The position numbers and the translations under genes were made by a program. A stretch of 56,318 bases of DNA, taken from assembly GCF_029212575.1 (NCBI RefSeq), contig NZ_JARGPK010000044.1, positions 1 to 56,318 on the forward strand, read 5' to 3'. This DNA comes from Antarcticimicrobium sp. (GTDB lineage Bacteria > Pseudomonadota > Alphaproteobacteria > Rhodobacterales > Rhodobacteraceae). Positions 27,509 through 36,324 of the stretch are shown here, one piece after another. The notes under the pieces are model-generated. The model worked only from the letters and a program-made list of their open reading frames with translations. It did not search any database and had not been told where the DNA came from. The stretch's first letter is position 1, and each line of letters opens with the position of its first letter.

Positions 27509-29410
27509 GTGACCGAAACCGACCAGCAGATCAGGGCGATGGCCAGCGCGGGGTTGAACCTGATCGCGCAGGCGCTGTCGATCTATGACCAGGATCTGCG
27601 GCTGGCGCTCGCCAACAGCCGGTACCAGGAGATGTTCAGCCTGCCCGACCAACTGGTAACCCCCGGCGCGCGGTTCGAGGACGCCGTCCGCTACCTGGCC
27701 GAGGCCGGAGATTACGGCGAGGTCGAAGACGTGGATGCCTATGTCGCCCAGAAGGTCGAGCAGGCCCGCGCCTTTGAGCCGCATTACATGGAGCGGCCCC
27801 GCGCCAACGGGCGCACGATTTCGGTCGAGGGCTCTCCCCTGCCGCAGGGCGGGTGGGTCACCGTCTATACCGATATCACCCGCGCCAAGAAATCCGAGGA
27901 ACTGTTACGCGCCCGCTCCGAGGAGCTTTCGGACCAGGTTCTGGCCCATGCCGAGGAGCTTTCGGCCACCAACCGGGAACTGGCGGCGACGATCACCGCA
28001 CTGGAGGCGGCCAAGCGACAGCTGACCGAGGCCGAGGCGCGCACCCGCCTGACCACCGAAATGATACCGGCCCACATCGCCCATGTGAACGCGCAGGGGC
28101 GCTATACCTATTCCAACCGGCGGCTCAGCGCGGTTCTGCCCGGCAGCCTGTCGGAGATCGTCGGCATGCATATGACAGAGGCGTTGGCCCCCGGCAGCTT
28201 TGCCAAGGTGGAGCCCCATCTCAACGCCGCCTATGCCGGGCACAGCCCGGTGTTCGAGTTCACCGAAGACCAGAATTCGCGCCGTATCCGCGTCGCCATG
28301 ACCCCCGACGGGCAAGGCGGTGTCTACCTGATGTCGATGGACATCACCGAGGAAACCCAGGCCCGGGTCGCCCTGCAGCAGACCCGGCGGCGCGCCCTGG
28401 CGGCGCAGATGACCAGCGGGCTGGCGCATGATTTCTCGAACCTGCTGACCATCATCCTAGGGATGCAGGGCAAGCTGGCCAAGATGACCCTGCCGGAAGA
28501 GGCACGGGAACTGGTGGCGGCGACCCAGGCCACGGCGCGGCGCGGCGGGCGGCTGCTGGACCGGATCGCGGACATGACCGGCAAGCGCACCCTGCGCCCG
28601 CGCGCCACCGATCTGCACGTGCTGCTCCACGACCTGAAGATCCTCGCCTCGCCCAGCCTGCCGCGGGGGGTCGGGCTGAGCGTGCTGGACCATGCCCCCG
28701 ATGCGCAGATCATGCTGGATCCCGGCATGTTGCAGGACGCGCTTCTGAACCTGGTTCTGAACGCCCGCGATGCCTGCGGCGCGACCGGGCAGATCACCGT
28801 ATCGGCCCATGCGGTCGGCGATATCTGGCTGGAAATCTCCGTCAGCGACACCGGCCCCGGGTTCTCGCCCGAGGCGCTGAAACAGGCTCTGGACCCGTTC
28901 TTTACCACCAAGGGGGGCGAGGGGTCGGGGCTGGGGCTGCCGATGGTCTATGACATGGTCAAGCTCACTGGCGGCGACCTGCGGCTGCGCAACACCGCCA
29001 GCGGCGCCAGCGTGATCCTGCGGCTGCCCCACCGGGCCGCCCCGGCGGTGGCGGGGGGGCTGGCGCTTCTGGTCGAGGACAGCGACGAGCTGCGCGCCAC
29101 GGTCCGCGACATGCTGGTGGAGCTGGGCCACACGGTGATCGAGGCGGCCTCGGTCGATGAGGCGAGCGCGCTTCTGGCCGATGTGGAGGATATCCGGCTG
29201 GTGCTCTCGGACATCCGGCTTCAGGGCAAGGCGACCGGCATTGACCTGCTGGAGCGGGTGGCGGCGGGCGGGCCGCCGATCGTGCTGATGACCTCGCTGC
29301 CGCAGGGCGATCCGCTGCACCGCGCCGCCCTTTCCCGCGCGCCGGTGCTGAGCAAGCCGTTCACCCGCGCCCAGCTCTCGGCGCTGATCGGCAGCGAGGC
29401 TGCGGCATGA
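27509..29410 (+). CDS. PAS-domain hybrid histidine kinase with C-terminal receiver
   Basis: A 633-residue sensor without membrane segments. Order: PAS-like domain (residues about 15-120), coiled coil (120-180), second PAS domain (about 185-290), dimerisation helix with the phospho-acceptor H307 in SGLAHDFSNLLT, an ATPase domain with NLVLNARDAC, DTGPGFS and GEGSGLGLPMV, and a receiver domain (about 530-633) with D568 in VLSDIRLQGK and K in LSKPFT. The GTG at 27509 has GGAGG eight bases before it; ATG at 27479 is the alternative. It overlaps the next gene by four bases and is divergent from the acyl-CoA synthetase operon, its likely target. Confidence 0.88.
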   Translation: MTETDQQIRAMASAGLNLIAQALSIYDQDLRLALANSRYQEMFSLPDQLVTPGARFEDAVRYLAEAGDYGEVEDVDAYVAQKVEQARAFEPHYMERPRANGRTISVEGSPLPQGGWVTVYTDITRAKKSEELLRARSEELSDQVLAHAEELSATNRELAATITALEAAKRQLTEAEARTRLTTEMIPAHIAHVNAQGRYTYSNRRLSAVLPGSLSEIVGMHMTEALAPGSFAKVEPHLNAAYAGHSPVFEFTEDQNSRRIRVAMTPDGQGGVYLMSMDITEETQARVALQQTRRRALAAQMTSGLAHDFSNLLTIILGMQGKLAKMTLPEEARELVAATQATARRGGRLLDRIADMTGKRTLRPRATDLHVLLHDLKILASPSLPRGVGLSVLDHAPDAQIMLDPGMLQDALLNLVLNARDACGATGQITVSAHAVGDIWLEISVSDTGPGFSPEALKQALDPFFTTKGGEGSGLGLPMVYDMVKLTGGDLRLRNTASGASVILRLPHRAAPAVAGGLALLVEDSDELRATVRDMLVELGHTVIEAASVDEASALLADVEDIRLVLSDIRLQGKATGIDLLERVAAGGPPIVLMTSLPQGDPLHRAALSRAPVLSKPFTRAQLSALIGSEAAA

Positions 29411-30108
29411 ACGCGCCGCTTGTCACCATCCTCGACGACGAGCCGGAGATCCGCGCCATCCTGACCGAGGCGCTCGAGGAGGCCGGATTCCGCACCCAGT
29501 GTTTCGGACGCGCGCGCGAGTTCGAGGCGGCCCTGCAACGGGTGACGCCGGACGTCTGCCTGGTCGATCTGTCGCTGCCCGATACCGACGGGCTGGCGCT
29601 GGTGCACCGGCTGGCGCTGGAGCGTGGCGCCACGGTGATCATCATCTCGGGGCGCGCACAGGTGCAGGACCGGGTGACCGGGCTGGAACTGGGCGCCGAC
29701 GATTACATCACAAAGCCGTTCGACCCGGCCGAGGTGGTGGCCCGCATCCGCGCCCGGCTGCGCGCCGGGCGCGCGCCGCCGAAATCGGGCAATACCGCCC
29801 GGTTCAACGGCTGGACCGCGCATTTCGACCGCTATGTGCTGGAGGACGAGAGCGGCGCGGAAACCCCGTTCTCCCATGCCGAGGGCGAGGTGCTGCGGCT
29901 GTTTCTCGACAGCCCCAAGCGGCTGATCAGCCGGGCGCAGATGCAGGACGCCCTGGGCGGCGCGGCCGGCGAAAGCTTTGACCGGGCGATGGACGTGCGT
30001 ATCTCTCGCCTGCGCACCAAGCTGCGCGAGGACCCCAAGAACCCGCGCCTGATCAAGACGATCTACGGGGCGGGGTATATTTTCCTGGGGGATGTGGGCT
30101 GGGGGTGA
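29407..30108 (+). CDS. OmpR-family response regulator
   Basis: A 233-residue DNA-binding regulator. Receiver domain with acidic pair D10/D11, phospho-acceptor D54 in CLVDLSLPDTDG, and K in DDYITKPFD; C-terminal winged helix of the trans_reg_C type (residues about 135-230) with SFDRAMDVRISRLRTKLRED and the terminal TIYGAGYIF. Start ATG overlaps the kinase stop (ATGA). It pairs with the upstream kinase and probably controls the divergent acyl-CoA synthetase/Liv operon; no operator could be identified. Confidence 0.93.
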   Translation: MNAPLVTILDDEPEIRAILTEALEEAGFRTQCFGRAREFEAALQRVTPDVCLVDLSLPDTDGLALVHRLALERGATVIIISGRAQVQDRVTGLELGADDYITKPFDPAEVVARIRARLRAGRAPPKSGNTARFNGWTAHFDRYVLEDESGAETPFSHAEGEVLRLFLDSPKRLISRAQMQDALGGAAGESFDRAMDVRISRLRTKLREDPKNPRLIKTIYGAGYIFLGDVGWG

Positions 30109-30118
30109 GGGAGAGCGA

Positions 30119-30168
30119 ACGCCGCTTCGCGGCGTGCCTCCGGCGGGAGTACTTGAGGCCAGAAAAAG
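30119..30168 (+). repeat. Related copy of the dispersed GAGTATTTG repeat
   Basis: Hairpin ACGCCGC-TTC-GCGGCGT (30119-30135) followed by CTCCGGCGGGAGTACTTGAG and then GCCAGAAAAAG. The layout of GC hairpin plus GGAGTAYTTG plus purine-rich tail matches the elements at 15685-15786 and 46797. It lies between the 3' ends of two convergent genes. Confidence 0.65.
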
Positions 30169-30184
30169 ACCACGGGACCGAACC

Positions 30185-31381
30185 TCACCTCAGCCGACCC
30201 ACCGCCTCCGCCAGCACTCTGAGCCCGGCCACCAGATCGGCCTCGTCGGTATCCTCCTCGAAGGCATGGCTGATGCCGCCGATCGAAGGGGTGAAGAGCA
30301 TCGCCACCGGCATCAGCCGCGCCACGTTGGTGGCGTCGTGCAGCGCGCCGGAGGGCATCTTGCGCCAGTTGCCCGGCGCCACCGCCTCGGCGCCGGCTTC
30401 GAGCGCGGCGCGCAGGGTCGCATCCATCGCCACCGGCTCCAGCCCCAGCATCGGGCCGAAACTCAGGCCCATTCCCTGCGCCTGCGCGATCTCTTCGGCG
30501 GTGTCGCGGATGATCCGCTCCATCCGGTTCAGCCGGTCGCTGTCGCCGTCACGCCACTGCATCGAGAAGGTCGCCCGCCCCGGCACGATGGAGGAGGCGT
30601 TGGGATGCAGGCCGACATGGCCGATGGTCCAGACCGTCGCCGGGGTGACCACGTTGCGAAAGCGCGCGTTGATCGCCGCGTTGAAGGCCGCCAGCGCCTG
30701 GAAGGCATCGCGGCGCAGGTGCATCGGCGTGGTGCCGGCGTGGTTCTGCTGGCCGGAAAAGGTGATGCGCATGTCGCGGATGCCGACGATGTCGGTCACA
30801 ACGCCCGCCTTTTCACCGCTGCCGTCCAGCACCGGCCCCTGTTCGATATGCATCTCGACATAGCCGGTGAAGCGCGCCGGGTCGATAAAATCGCCCGACC
30901 GATCCCCGATCGCGGCGCGCGCGGCGGCAAAGCTGACGCCGTCGCGGTCGGTCAACCCGTCGGCCACCTCCAGCGGCGTCGATCCTGCCCAGACCGCGCT
31001 GCCGGTGGTGACGCCAAAGCGGCCCTCCTCATCCTCGAAGCTGACCACCGAGATCGGCGGTCCGTCGGCCTCCTGCGCGGCGCGGGCGACCTCCAGCGCG
31101 GCGATCACCCCCAGCGCGCCGTCAAGCCAGCCGCCCTCGGGCTGGCTGTCGCTGTGCGAGCCCAGCAGCAGCGAGGCCCCTTCGGCCAGCCCGAAGAGGT
31201 TACCGACGGGATCGAATTGCGGCGTCAGCCCGGCCTCCCGCATCCGCCCGGCGAGCCAGTCGCGCGCCGCGATGTCCGCCTTTGAATAGGCCGGGCGGAC
31301 CACGCCCTTGCCGACGCCTGCCGCACCGAATTCCCGCAGCTTGTGCAGATCCGCCAGGAACCGTTCCGCATCCACTTTCAT
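30185..31381 (-). CDS. Zn-dependent amidase/hydantoinase-carbamoylase family hydrolase (M20 type)
   Basis: A 398-residue binuclear metallo-hydrolase related to N-carbamoyl-L-amino acid hydrolase and allantoate amidohydrolase. Metal-ligand motifs are visible: [33 protein letters not shown], and [13 protein letters not shown], with the dimerisation lid between. It would cleave a carbamoyl or ureido C-N bond; the substrate (carbamoyl amino acid, allantoate or ureidopropionate) is not determined by sequence. I chose ATG 31381 because GGAGGA lies at better spacing than for ATG 31387. Divergent from the phosphatase gene. Confidence 0.88.
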   Translation of the reverse strand: MKVDAERFLADLHKLREFGAAGVGKGVVRPAYSKADIAARDWLAGRMREAGLTPQFDPVGNLFGLAEGASLLLGSHSDSQPEGGWLDGALGVIAALEVARAAQEADGPPISVVSFEDEEGRFGVTTGSAVWAGSTPLEVADGLTDRDGVSFAAARAAIGDRSGDFIDPARFTGYVEMHIEQGPVLDGSGEKAGVVTDIVGIRDMRITFSGQQNHAGTTPMHLRRDAFQALAAFNAAINARFRNVVTPATVWTIGHVGLHPNASSIVPGRATFSMQWRDGDSDRLNRMERIIRDTAEEIAQAQGMGLSFGPMLGLEPVAMDATLRAALEAGAEAVAPGNWRKMPSGALHDATNVARLMPVAMLFTPSIGGISHAFEEDTDEADLVAGLRVLAEAVGRLR

Positions 31382-31544
31382 CGCCATTCCTCCATCGGGG
31401 TTCGCTCAGACATCGCACGGTGGCGCGGCGGAGCAAACCGCAACCGCCGCTTGCGCGGGAAATTTTCCCCTCTCTCCGCGGCACCTCCCTTTTCCCCCGC
31501 GCGGCGCTGGCATAAGAGGGGCGCGAACCACAAAGGCGCGTGCC

Positions 31545-32198
31545 ATGTCCCAGATTACCCTGATCCGCCACGGCCAGGCCAATACCGAGGCCCGGGACGA
31601 GGCAGACTATGACCGGCTCAGCCCGCTGGGCCACCAGCAGGCGCAATGGCTGGGGGAGTATCTGCGCGCCTCGACCGGCCACCAGGGGCGGGTCTATTGC
31701 GGCACGCTGACCCGGCATCTGGAAACGGCGCAGGGGATGGGCGTGGGCGAAGAGGCCATTCGCGATCCGCGGCTCAACGAGCTGGAATATTTCACCCTCG
31801 CCCAGCTTCTGGAACAACAAAAGGGCGTGGCGATCCCGAAGGACCGCGAGGGGTTCGTGGCGCACCTGCCGATGGTCTTCGAAGCCTGGCAGCGGGGCGA
31901 GATCGAGGGGACGCCGGAGAGCTTCGGGAATTTCGAGACCCGCGTGCGCGAGGCGCTGGCAGAGATCGCGGCCGGGTCCGGCCCGGCGCTGGTGGTCACC
32001 TCCGGCGGGCTGATCGCCATGGTGATGCGGCAGATGCTGGAGCTTGACACCCCGGCGATGGCGCGGATGGCGCTGGCGATCATGAACACCTCGCTGCACC
32101 GGGTATTTCCCATCGGCGACCGGCTGAGCCCGGTTCTGTTCAACGCGGTGCCGCACCTGGAACTGCCCGAGCGGCATTACGCCCAAACCCATCTGTGA
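31545..32198 (+). CDS. Histidine phosphatase superfamily protein
   Basis: A 217-residue branch-1 histidine phosphatase. The catalytic LIRHGQANTEA is at the N-terminus (residues 6-16), the second arginine region in GTLTRHLETAQGM and the acidic ELEYF follow, but the usual late VSHG histidine is replaced in VVTSGGLIAMVM, where SGG stands for the catalytic HG. This missing histidine could reduce activity. ATG at 31545. It is 13 bases before the saccharopine dehydrogenase gene and probably co-transcribed with it; a link to lysine degradation is unknown. Confidence 0.83.
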   Translation: MSQITLIRHGQANTEARDEADYDRLSPLGHQQAQWLGEYLRASTGHQGRVYCGTLTRHLETAQGMGVGEEAIRDPRLNELEYFTLAQLLEQQKGVAIPKDREGFVAHLPMVFEAWQRGEIEGTPESFGNFETRVREALAEIAAGSGPALVVTSGGLIAMVMRQMLELDTPAMARMALAIMNTSLHRVFPIGDRLSPVLFNAVPHLELPERHYAQTHL

Positions 32199-32211
32199 AA
32201 GGAGCCTTTCG

Positions 32212-33261
32212 ATGACGCATCTCTGGGTCCGGGCCGAGCAACGGCCAAACGAAGACCGCGTCGGGTTGACCCCCGAGGGCGCAGCGGCGCTGATCGCCAG
32301 GGGGATCGAGGTCACGGTCGAGGAAAGCTCGGTCCGTGCCATCCCGATCGACGGTTACAGCGCGGCGGGCTGCACAATCGCGGCGGAAAACAGCTGGCCG
32401 CAGGCGCCGCGTGACGCGATCATCTTCGGGCTCAAGGAATTGCCCGAGGACGGCACGCCGCTGCCGCACCGGCACATCATGTTCGGCCACGCCTTCAAGG
32501 GGCAGCATTCGGGCAAGGAGTTGCTGCGGCGGTTCAAGGCTGGCGGCGGCACGCTGTATGACCTGGAGTACCTGGTGGACGAGGCCGGGCGCCGGGTGGC
32601 CGCCTTTGGCTATTGGGCCGGTTACGCGGGTGCTGCGGTGACGCTCAAGGCCTGGGCGGCGCAGCAGCGCGGCGGGATCTGCGGGCCGGTCGGGGTCTAT
32701 CCCGGCAAGGATGCGCTGCTGTCCGAACTGGGGGGCGAGCTGGACGCGCTCGACGCCCCGCGCCCCCGCGCCATCGTGATCGGCGCGCTGGGCCGGGTCG
32801 GCACCGGCGCGGCCGATTTGTGCGAGGCGCTGGGTGTCGCGGTGACCAAATGGGACATGGCCGAGACCGCAGGCGGCGGGCCGTTCCCGGAGATCCTGGA
32901 GCACGACCTTTTCCTCAACTGCATCTTCGCGCGGCCCGGCACGCCGGTCTTCGTGCCGAAATCAGCGCTGACCGCGCCGCGCCGGCTGAGCGCCATCGGT
33001 GATGTCGCCTGCGACCCGGACAGCGATTACAACCCGGTCCCCATCTATGACCGCGCCACCACCTGGGAGGCCCCGGTGCTGCGGGTGGCGGAAAACCCGG
33101 TGCTGGACGTGATGGCGATCGACAACCTGCCCTCGATGCTGCCGGTGGAAAGTTCGCAGGATTTCGCGGCGCAGCTCTTGCCGTCGCTGCTGACGCTGGA
33201 TGCACTCGACACGGGCGTCTGGGGTCGGGCCAAGGCCACCTTTGACAGCCACATGGGCTGA
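32212..33261 (+). CDS. Saccharopine dehydrogenase, NAD+, L-lysine-forming type
   Basis: A 349-residue protein of the LYS1/alanine-dehydrogenase-like fold. The N-terminal WVRAEQRPNEDRVGLTPEGA and the HIMFGHAFKGQ motif are typical; the nucleotide fold has VIGALGRVGTGAADLCEALG. In the degradative direction it condenses lysine with 2-oxoglutarate to saccharopine. AAGGAG precedes the ATG. Together with the next gene it would convert lysine to aminoadipate semialdehyde and glutamate, the saccharopine route reported for some marine alphaproteobacteria. Confidence 0.9.
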   Translation: MTHLWVRAEQRPNEDRVGLTPEGAAALIARGIEVTVEESSVRAIPIDGYSAAGCTIAAENSWPQAPRDAIIFGLKELPEDGTPLPHRHIMFGHAFKGQHSGKELLRRFKAGGGTLYDLEYLVDEAGRRVAAFGYWAGYAGAAVTLKAWAAQQRGGICGPVGVYPGKDALLSELGGELDALDAPRPRAIVIGALGRVGTGAADLCEALGVAVTKWDMAETAGGGPFPEILEHDLFLNCIFARPGTPVFVPKSALTAPRRLSAIGDVACDPDSDYNPVPIYDRATTWEAPVLRVAENPVLDVMAIDNLPSMLPVESSQDFAAQLLPSLLTLDALDTGVWGRAKATFDSHMG

Positions 33262-33298
33262 GGCGGCGAAACTTTAATTCAAACAGGGGGAACGACCC

Positions 33299-34441
33299 AT
33301 GACCATTCACTGGTGCGGAACCGGCCTTTCGGCCATTCCCGGGCTGCGCAGGCTGCTCGAAGCGGGACAACAGGTGACCGTCTGGAACCGGACGGTCGAC
33401 AAGGCGCGCGAGGCGGTCGGCGATCTGGCCGACGATATCCGCGCCTTTGACATGGAGGCAATCGGTGCGGCGCTGAAGAAAGGCGATGTCGTCGTCTCGA
33501 TGCTGCCCGGCGACTGGCACGTGCCGCTGGCCGAACTGGCGATCTCCAAGGGCGCCAATTTCGTCTCGTCCTCCTATATCGCGCCGGAAATGCGGGCGCT
33601 GGACGACAAGGCCAAGGCAGCGGGCGTGACGCTGGTCAACGAGGTGGGTCTCGATCCCGGCATCGACCACCTGATGGCGCATGCGCTGATGGCCGATTAC
33701 CGCGCCTCCGACGCCTTCGATGCGCAGAATCACCTCAGCTTCATCTCTTACTGCGGCGGGGTGCCGAAGATCCCCAACGATTTCCGCTACAAGTTCTCCT
33801 GGTCGCCGCTGGGGGTGCTCAAGGCGCTGCGTTCGCCGTCGCGGTCGATCCGCGATTCCGAGGAATTCGAGGTCGACCGGCCCTGGGATGCGATCAGCAG
33901 CTACACCGCGCCGCTGCCGACGCCCGAGGATTTCGAGGTTTACCCCAACCGCGACAGCCTGCCCTTTATGGCCGAGTACGGGTTCGGTGCGGATTGGCCG
34001 GTCAAGCAGTTCGTGCGCGGCACGCTGCGGCTGGAGGGCTGGGCGCAGGCCTGGTCGGATGTGTTCCGCGAGGTCGAGACGCTGACCGGCCCCGAGGGCG
34101 ACGCGCGGCTGAAACAGATGTCGGACCATTTCTGGGACCAGAACGCCTATGACGAGGGCGAGCCGGACCGCGTGGTGCTCTGCGTTGGCCTCACCGCCGA
34201 GAAGGACGGCAAGGAGGTCTGGCACAAGACCTATGTGATGGACGCCTGGGGCGATGCGCGCGGCAGCGCGATGGCGCGGCTGGTCTCGGTCACCGTGGCG
34301 CTGGCGGTCGAATCGGTGATCGCGGGCCGGATCGCGCCGGGCGTGCATGCCGCCCCGAGCGCGCCAGAACTGGTGGCCGACTGGATGGGCGAGATCGGCA
34401 AACTCGCCCAGCATATCGAGGTGGTCGATCACCTGGCATGA
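33299..34441 (+). CDS. Saccharopine dehydrogenase, L-glutamate-forming type (saccharopine reductase)
   Basis: A 380-residue LYS9-like enzyme. Its Rossmann start is HWCGTGLSAIPGLRRLLEAG, followed by VVVSMLPGDWHVPLAELA and the catalytic-domain motif NEVGLDPGIDHLMAHAL, then FISYCGGVPKIPNDFRYKFSWSP-type sequence. It oxidises saccharopine to 2-aminoadipate 6-semialdehyde plus glutamate. GGGGGAACGACC precedes the ATG. It lies 37 bases after the lysine-forming enzyme; a perfect GC hairpin follows its stop. In animals the two activities are fused; here they are separate and adjacent. Confidence 0.9.
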   Translation: MTIHWCGTGLSAIPGLRRLLEAGQQVTVWNRTVDKAREAVGDLADDIRAFDMEAIGAALKKGDVVVSMLPGDWHVPLAELAISKGANFVSSSYIAPEMRALDDKAKAAGVTLVNEVGLDPGIDHLMAHALMADYRASDAFDAQNHLSFISYCGGVPKIPNDFRYKFSWSPLGVLKALRSPSRSIRDSEEFEVDRPWDAISSYTAPLPTPEDFEVYPNRDSLPFMAEYGFGADWPVKQFVRGTLRLEGWAQAWSDVFREVETLTGPEGDARLKQMSDHFWDQNAYDEGEPDRVVLCVGLTAEKDGKEVWHKTYVMDAWGDARGSAMARLVSVTVALAVESVIAGRIAPGVHAAPSAPELVADWMGEIGKLAQHIEVVDHLA

Positions 34442-34453
34442 CCCGGGCAACGG

Positions 34454-34495
34454 AAAGGGGCCGCGCGGCCCCAGCCCCTGTCGGCAAATGTTGAA
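34454..34495 (+). repeat. Left arm of a 42/43-bp inverted repeat bounding the hipBA insert
   Basis: AAAGGGGCCGCGCGGCCCC followed by AGCCCCTGTCGG and then CAAATGTTGAA. The same sequence with two substitutions and one extra G is found inverted at 36421-36463. The 16-bp palindrome GGGGCCGCGCGGCCCC (34457-34472) can also form a hairpin that may end the lysine operon. AT-rich sequence begins directly inside this arm. Confidence 0.8.
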
Positions 34496-34682
34496 ATGAA
34501 AACTTTGGTTGGCCAAATTTTGGCCAATCTACCCTTTAGAAATCACCTTGAACGGCGCCTTTGGAGGAATCTGTGGGGGTTTCTGAATGAACATTGTCTC
34601 GAAGATATCTTCGACGGACATCGCAGATTTTTTCCCGCAAGACAAAATACAGGCCAGGCACTTTGTCTTGCGCGCTTTGCAC

Positions 34683-36011
34683 CTACCCCGCTCGAAGGCT
34701 TTCAAGATAATCGCAAATCATCGCGTGGCGTCTTTTCCCGGCAACCAGGATTGGATCCAGAATTTTGCCCGGGAAATCTCCTGGAAGACCCTCTGCCACT
34801 CGATCGAAAACATTCTCTTCGCGCTCCACAATCATATTGAAAGCGCCCTCCACCAAGGCTTCTCCAAGGCCTAACTTCGGGCCGGTTTCCCAGAAATGGC
34901 GCGGATGGATCTGGTCGATCCGGTAGTACCGTTTTCCGCCGCGGACGGCCATCGCCAGCTGCATCTGCTGCAGGCGGATTTGACCGCTCGCATATGCAGG
35001 TTCCGCACTCAGGATGTCGTAGAGAGGCGTCATATGAAACCCGCCCGGGCCCAGGAAAATCGAGAAGTTCTTCGCGTGCCCGTCGGTCGCCCCGATCATC
35101 CAGAAGAAAAGCTGGGAGGCGAAGAATGTCACCCGGTCGTCCACGCTGTTGGAGGAGCCCAGGAGGAGTTCAAGGCAGTCCTTCATTCCAGGGCCACTGT
35201 CCTCTTGCTCGTATTTCTGAGAAGACGGCACACCCAAGGCCTGACAAAAATCTTCCTGGGGTAATCTCAGGCGGCGCCCTTTCGACATCTTCCGGTCGAA
35301 ACGCTCGATCACCAGCGCATCGGTTTTTCCGAACCGCTCGATCCACACGTTATTAATATCAAATCCGAACGCTTCAGCCAGGCGCAAGCATAGCAGCTCG
35401 TTTTCCAGGCTCGTAGTCATGTCTATCCCGTTTTGCAATCGGCCCATCCGGGTCTTCAGAATATGGGTGGTCGCGGTCAGACCATGGGGAATGTGCCACT
35501 CCCCGTCTTGGCGTAGAAGCGCTGTTTTTTCCTGTGCGCCGGCAACAGAAATGCGAAACGCTTGCTTCCGGTCCACGCCGAGCGGGCTGTGGGACAGGTT
35601 TTTCAGGATGTCTTCGACAGCCACCTCATCGACCCGATCGCTTTCAATCAAGAAGGGTGCGCCCGGATCATCGCCATCAGGAATGAACTGCATTGCTCCC
35701 ACGCAGTCACGGCCAATCGCTGCCAGTAAGGAGTGCGGGTCATCTCCCCTCGCGCCCATTCTTTCAGCGACGGTCCGGCGCAACACAACGTTGTCGGGCA
35801 GGAGATTGTCAAATACCGCGACAACCCTCTCCCCCTTTTGGATCCCAGCCTCAAGGGGAAGCGACAGCGAGACCGGAAAGGCATTTTCCCATCCCAGCCA
35901 GTCGTCATGATAGGTGAATGTCGTCGCCCCAGTGGCCTCGCGCGTCAGCGTGCCGACCCTTCGACCGTTCATGTAGACCGCAAGCGGTATGCTCTTCGCC
36001 CGGCGACCCAT
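34683..36011 (-). CDS. hipA: HipA, serine/threonine kinase toxin
   Basis: A 442-residue type II toxin close to E. coli HipA, which phosphorylates glutamyl-tRNA synthetase and causes growth arrest and persistence. N-terminal HipA domain (VYMNGRRVGTL), the VAGAQEKTALL loop that carries the autophosphorylated serine in E. coli, LPQEDFCQALGVPSSQKYE, the catalytic loop GATDGHAKNFSIF with D310, and the metal-site MTPLYDILSA are all intact. The start ATG at 36011 shares one base with the hipB stop (TGATG). Whether the target here is the same synthetase is inference. About 190 bases downstream of its stop are AT-rich and empty. Confidence 0.94.
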   Translation of the reverse strand: MGRRAKSIPLAVYMNGRRVGTLTREATGATTFTYHDDWLGWENAFPVSLSLPLEAGIQKGERVVAVFDNLLPDNVVLRRTVAERMGARGDDPHSLLAAIGRDCVGAMQFIPDGDDPGAPFLIESDRVDEVAVEDILKNLSHSPLGVDRKQAFRISVAGAQEKTALLRQDGEWHIPHGLTATTHILKTRMGRLQNGIDMTTSLENELLCLRLAEAFGFDINNVWIERFGKTDALVIERFDRKMSKGRRLRLPQEDFCQALGVPSSQKYEQEDSGPGMKDCLELLLGSSNSVDDRVTFFASQLFFWMIGATDGHAKNFSIFLGPGGFHMTPLYDILSAEPAYASGQIRLQQMQLAMAVRGGKRYYRIDQIHPRHFWETGPKLGLGEALVEGAFNMIVEREENVFDRVAEGLPGDFPGKILDPILVAGKRRHAMICDYLESLRAG

Positions 36012-36295
36012 CAGAAGATATCCTCGATGCTCGAGGATTTGCCGGCGTTGCGAGACCCGCGCGGCGACAGCACGCAATCCAGATCCAGTGCGGACAGCAA
36101 GATGAAGATCGTTGCCGCTGTCGGTTTGGTGGCTCCCGTCTCAATCGTCGAGATGTGATGCGCCTGAAGGCCCGCGACCCGCGCGAGTTCACCTTGTGTC
36201 ATGCCCTTGGCCTTGCGCGCCGCACGCAGCGCACGACCAAGTTCATCAACAGATCGCACCTTCCTGGGCGTGATTGTATCGCTCTTTGGTCTCAT
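36011..36295 (-). CDS. hipB: HipB, HTH antitoxin and autorepressor
   Basis: A 94-residue protein with an XRE/Cro-type helix-turn-helix (residues about 18-72, with MTQGELARVAGLQAHHISTIETGATKP-like sequence) and a C-terminal tail rich in S and acidic residues (SRNAGKSSSIEDIF). In the family, HipB dimers neutralise HipA and repress the operon, and the tail is the degradation tag. The ATG at 36295 is the only reasonable start. Upstream lie repeated and palindromic operator candidates. It is translationally linked to hipA. Confidence 0.92.
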   Translation of the reverse strand: MRPKSDTITPRKVRSVDELGRALRAARKAKGMTQGELARVAGLQAHHISTIETGATKPTAATIFILLSALDLDCVLSPRGSRNAGKSSSIEDIF

Positions 36296-36324
36296 GATTT
36301 TACAGTTCTATGTATATTCGTAAC

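Noticed and set aside
28381-29410. Possible separate response-regulator gene at the end of the kinase
   Set aside because: The receiver domain is in frame with the kinase and has no own start or ribosome site; it is a hybrid kinase.
34457-34472. GGGGCCGCGCGGCCCC hairpin as an ordinary intrinsic terminator of the lysine operon
   Set aside because: No T run follows it on the plus strand, and the matching sequence extends well beyond the hairpin to the other arm, so it is listed mainly as an inverted repeat.
34587-34874. Plus-strand 95-residue frame beginning MNIVSKISSTDIADFF inside the hipBA insert
   Set aside because: Two thirds of it is antisense to the conserved end of hipA and it has no good ribosome binding site. 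It remains a weak possibility because the region just before it is otherwise empty.
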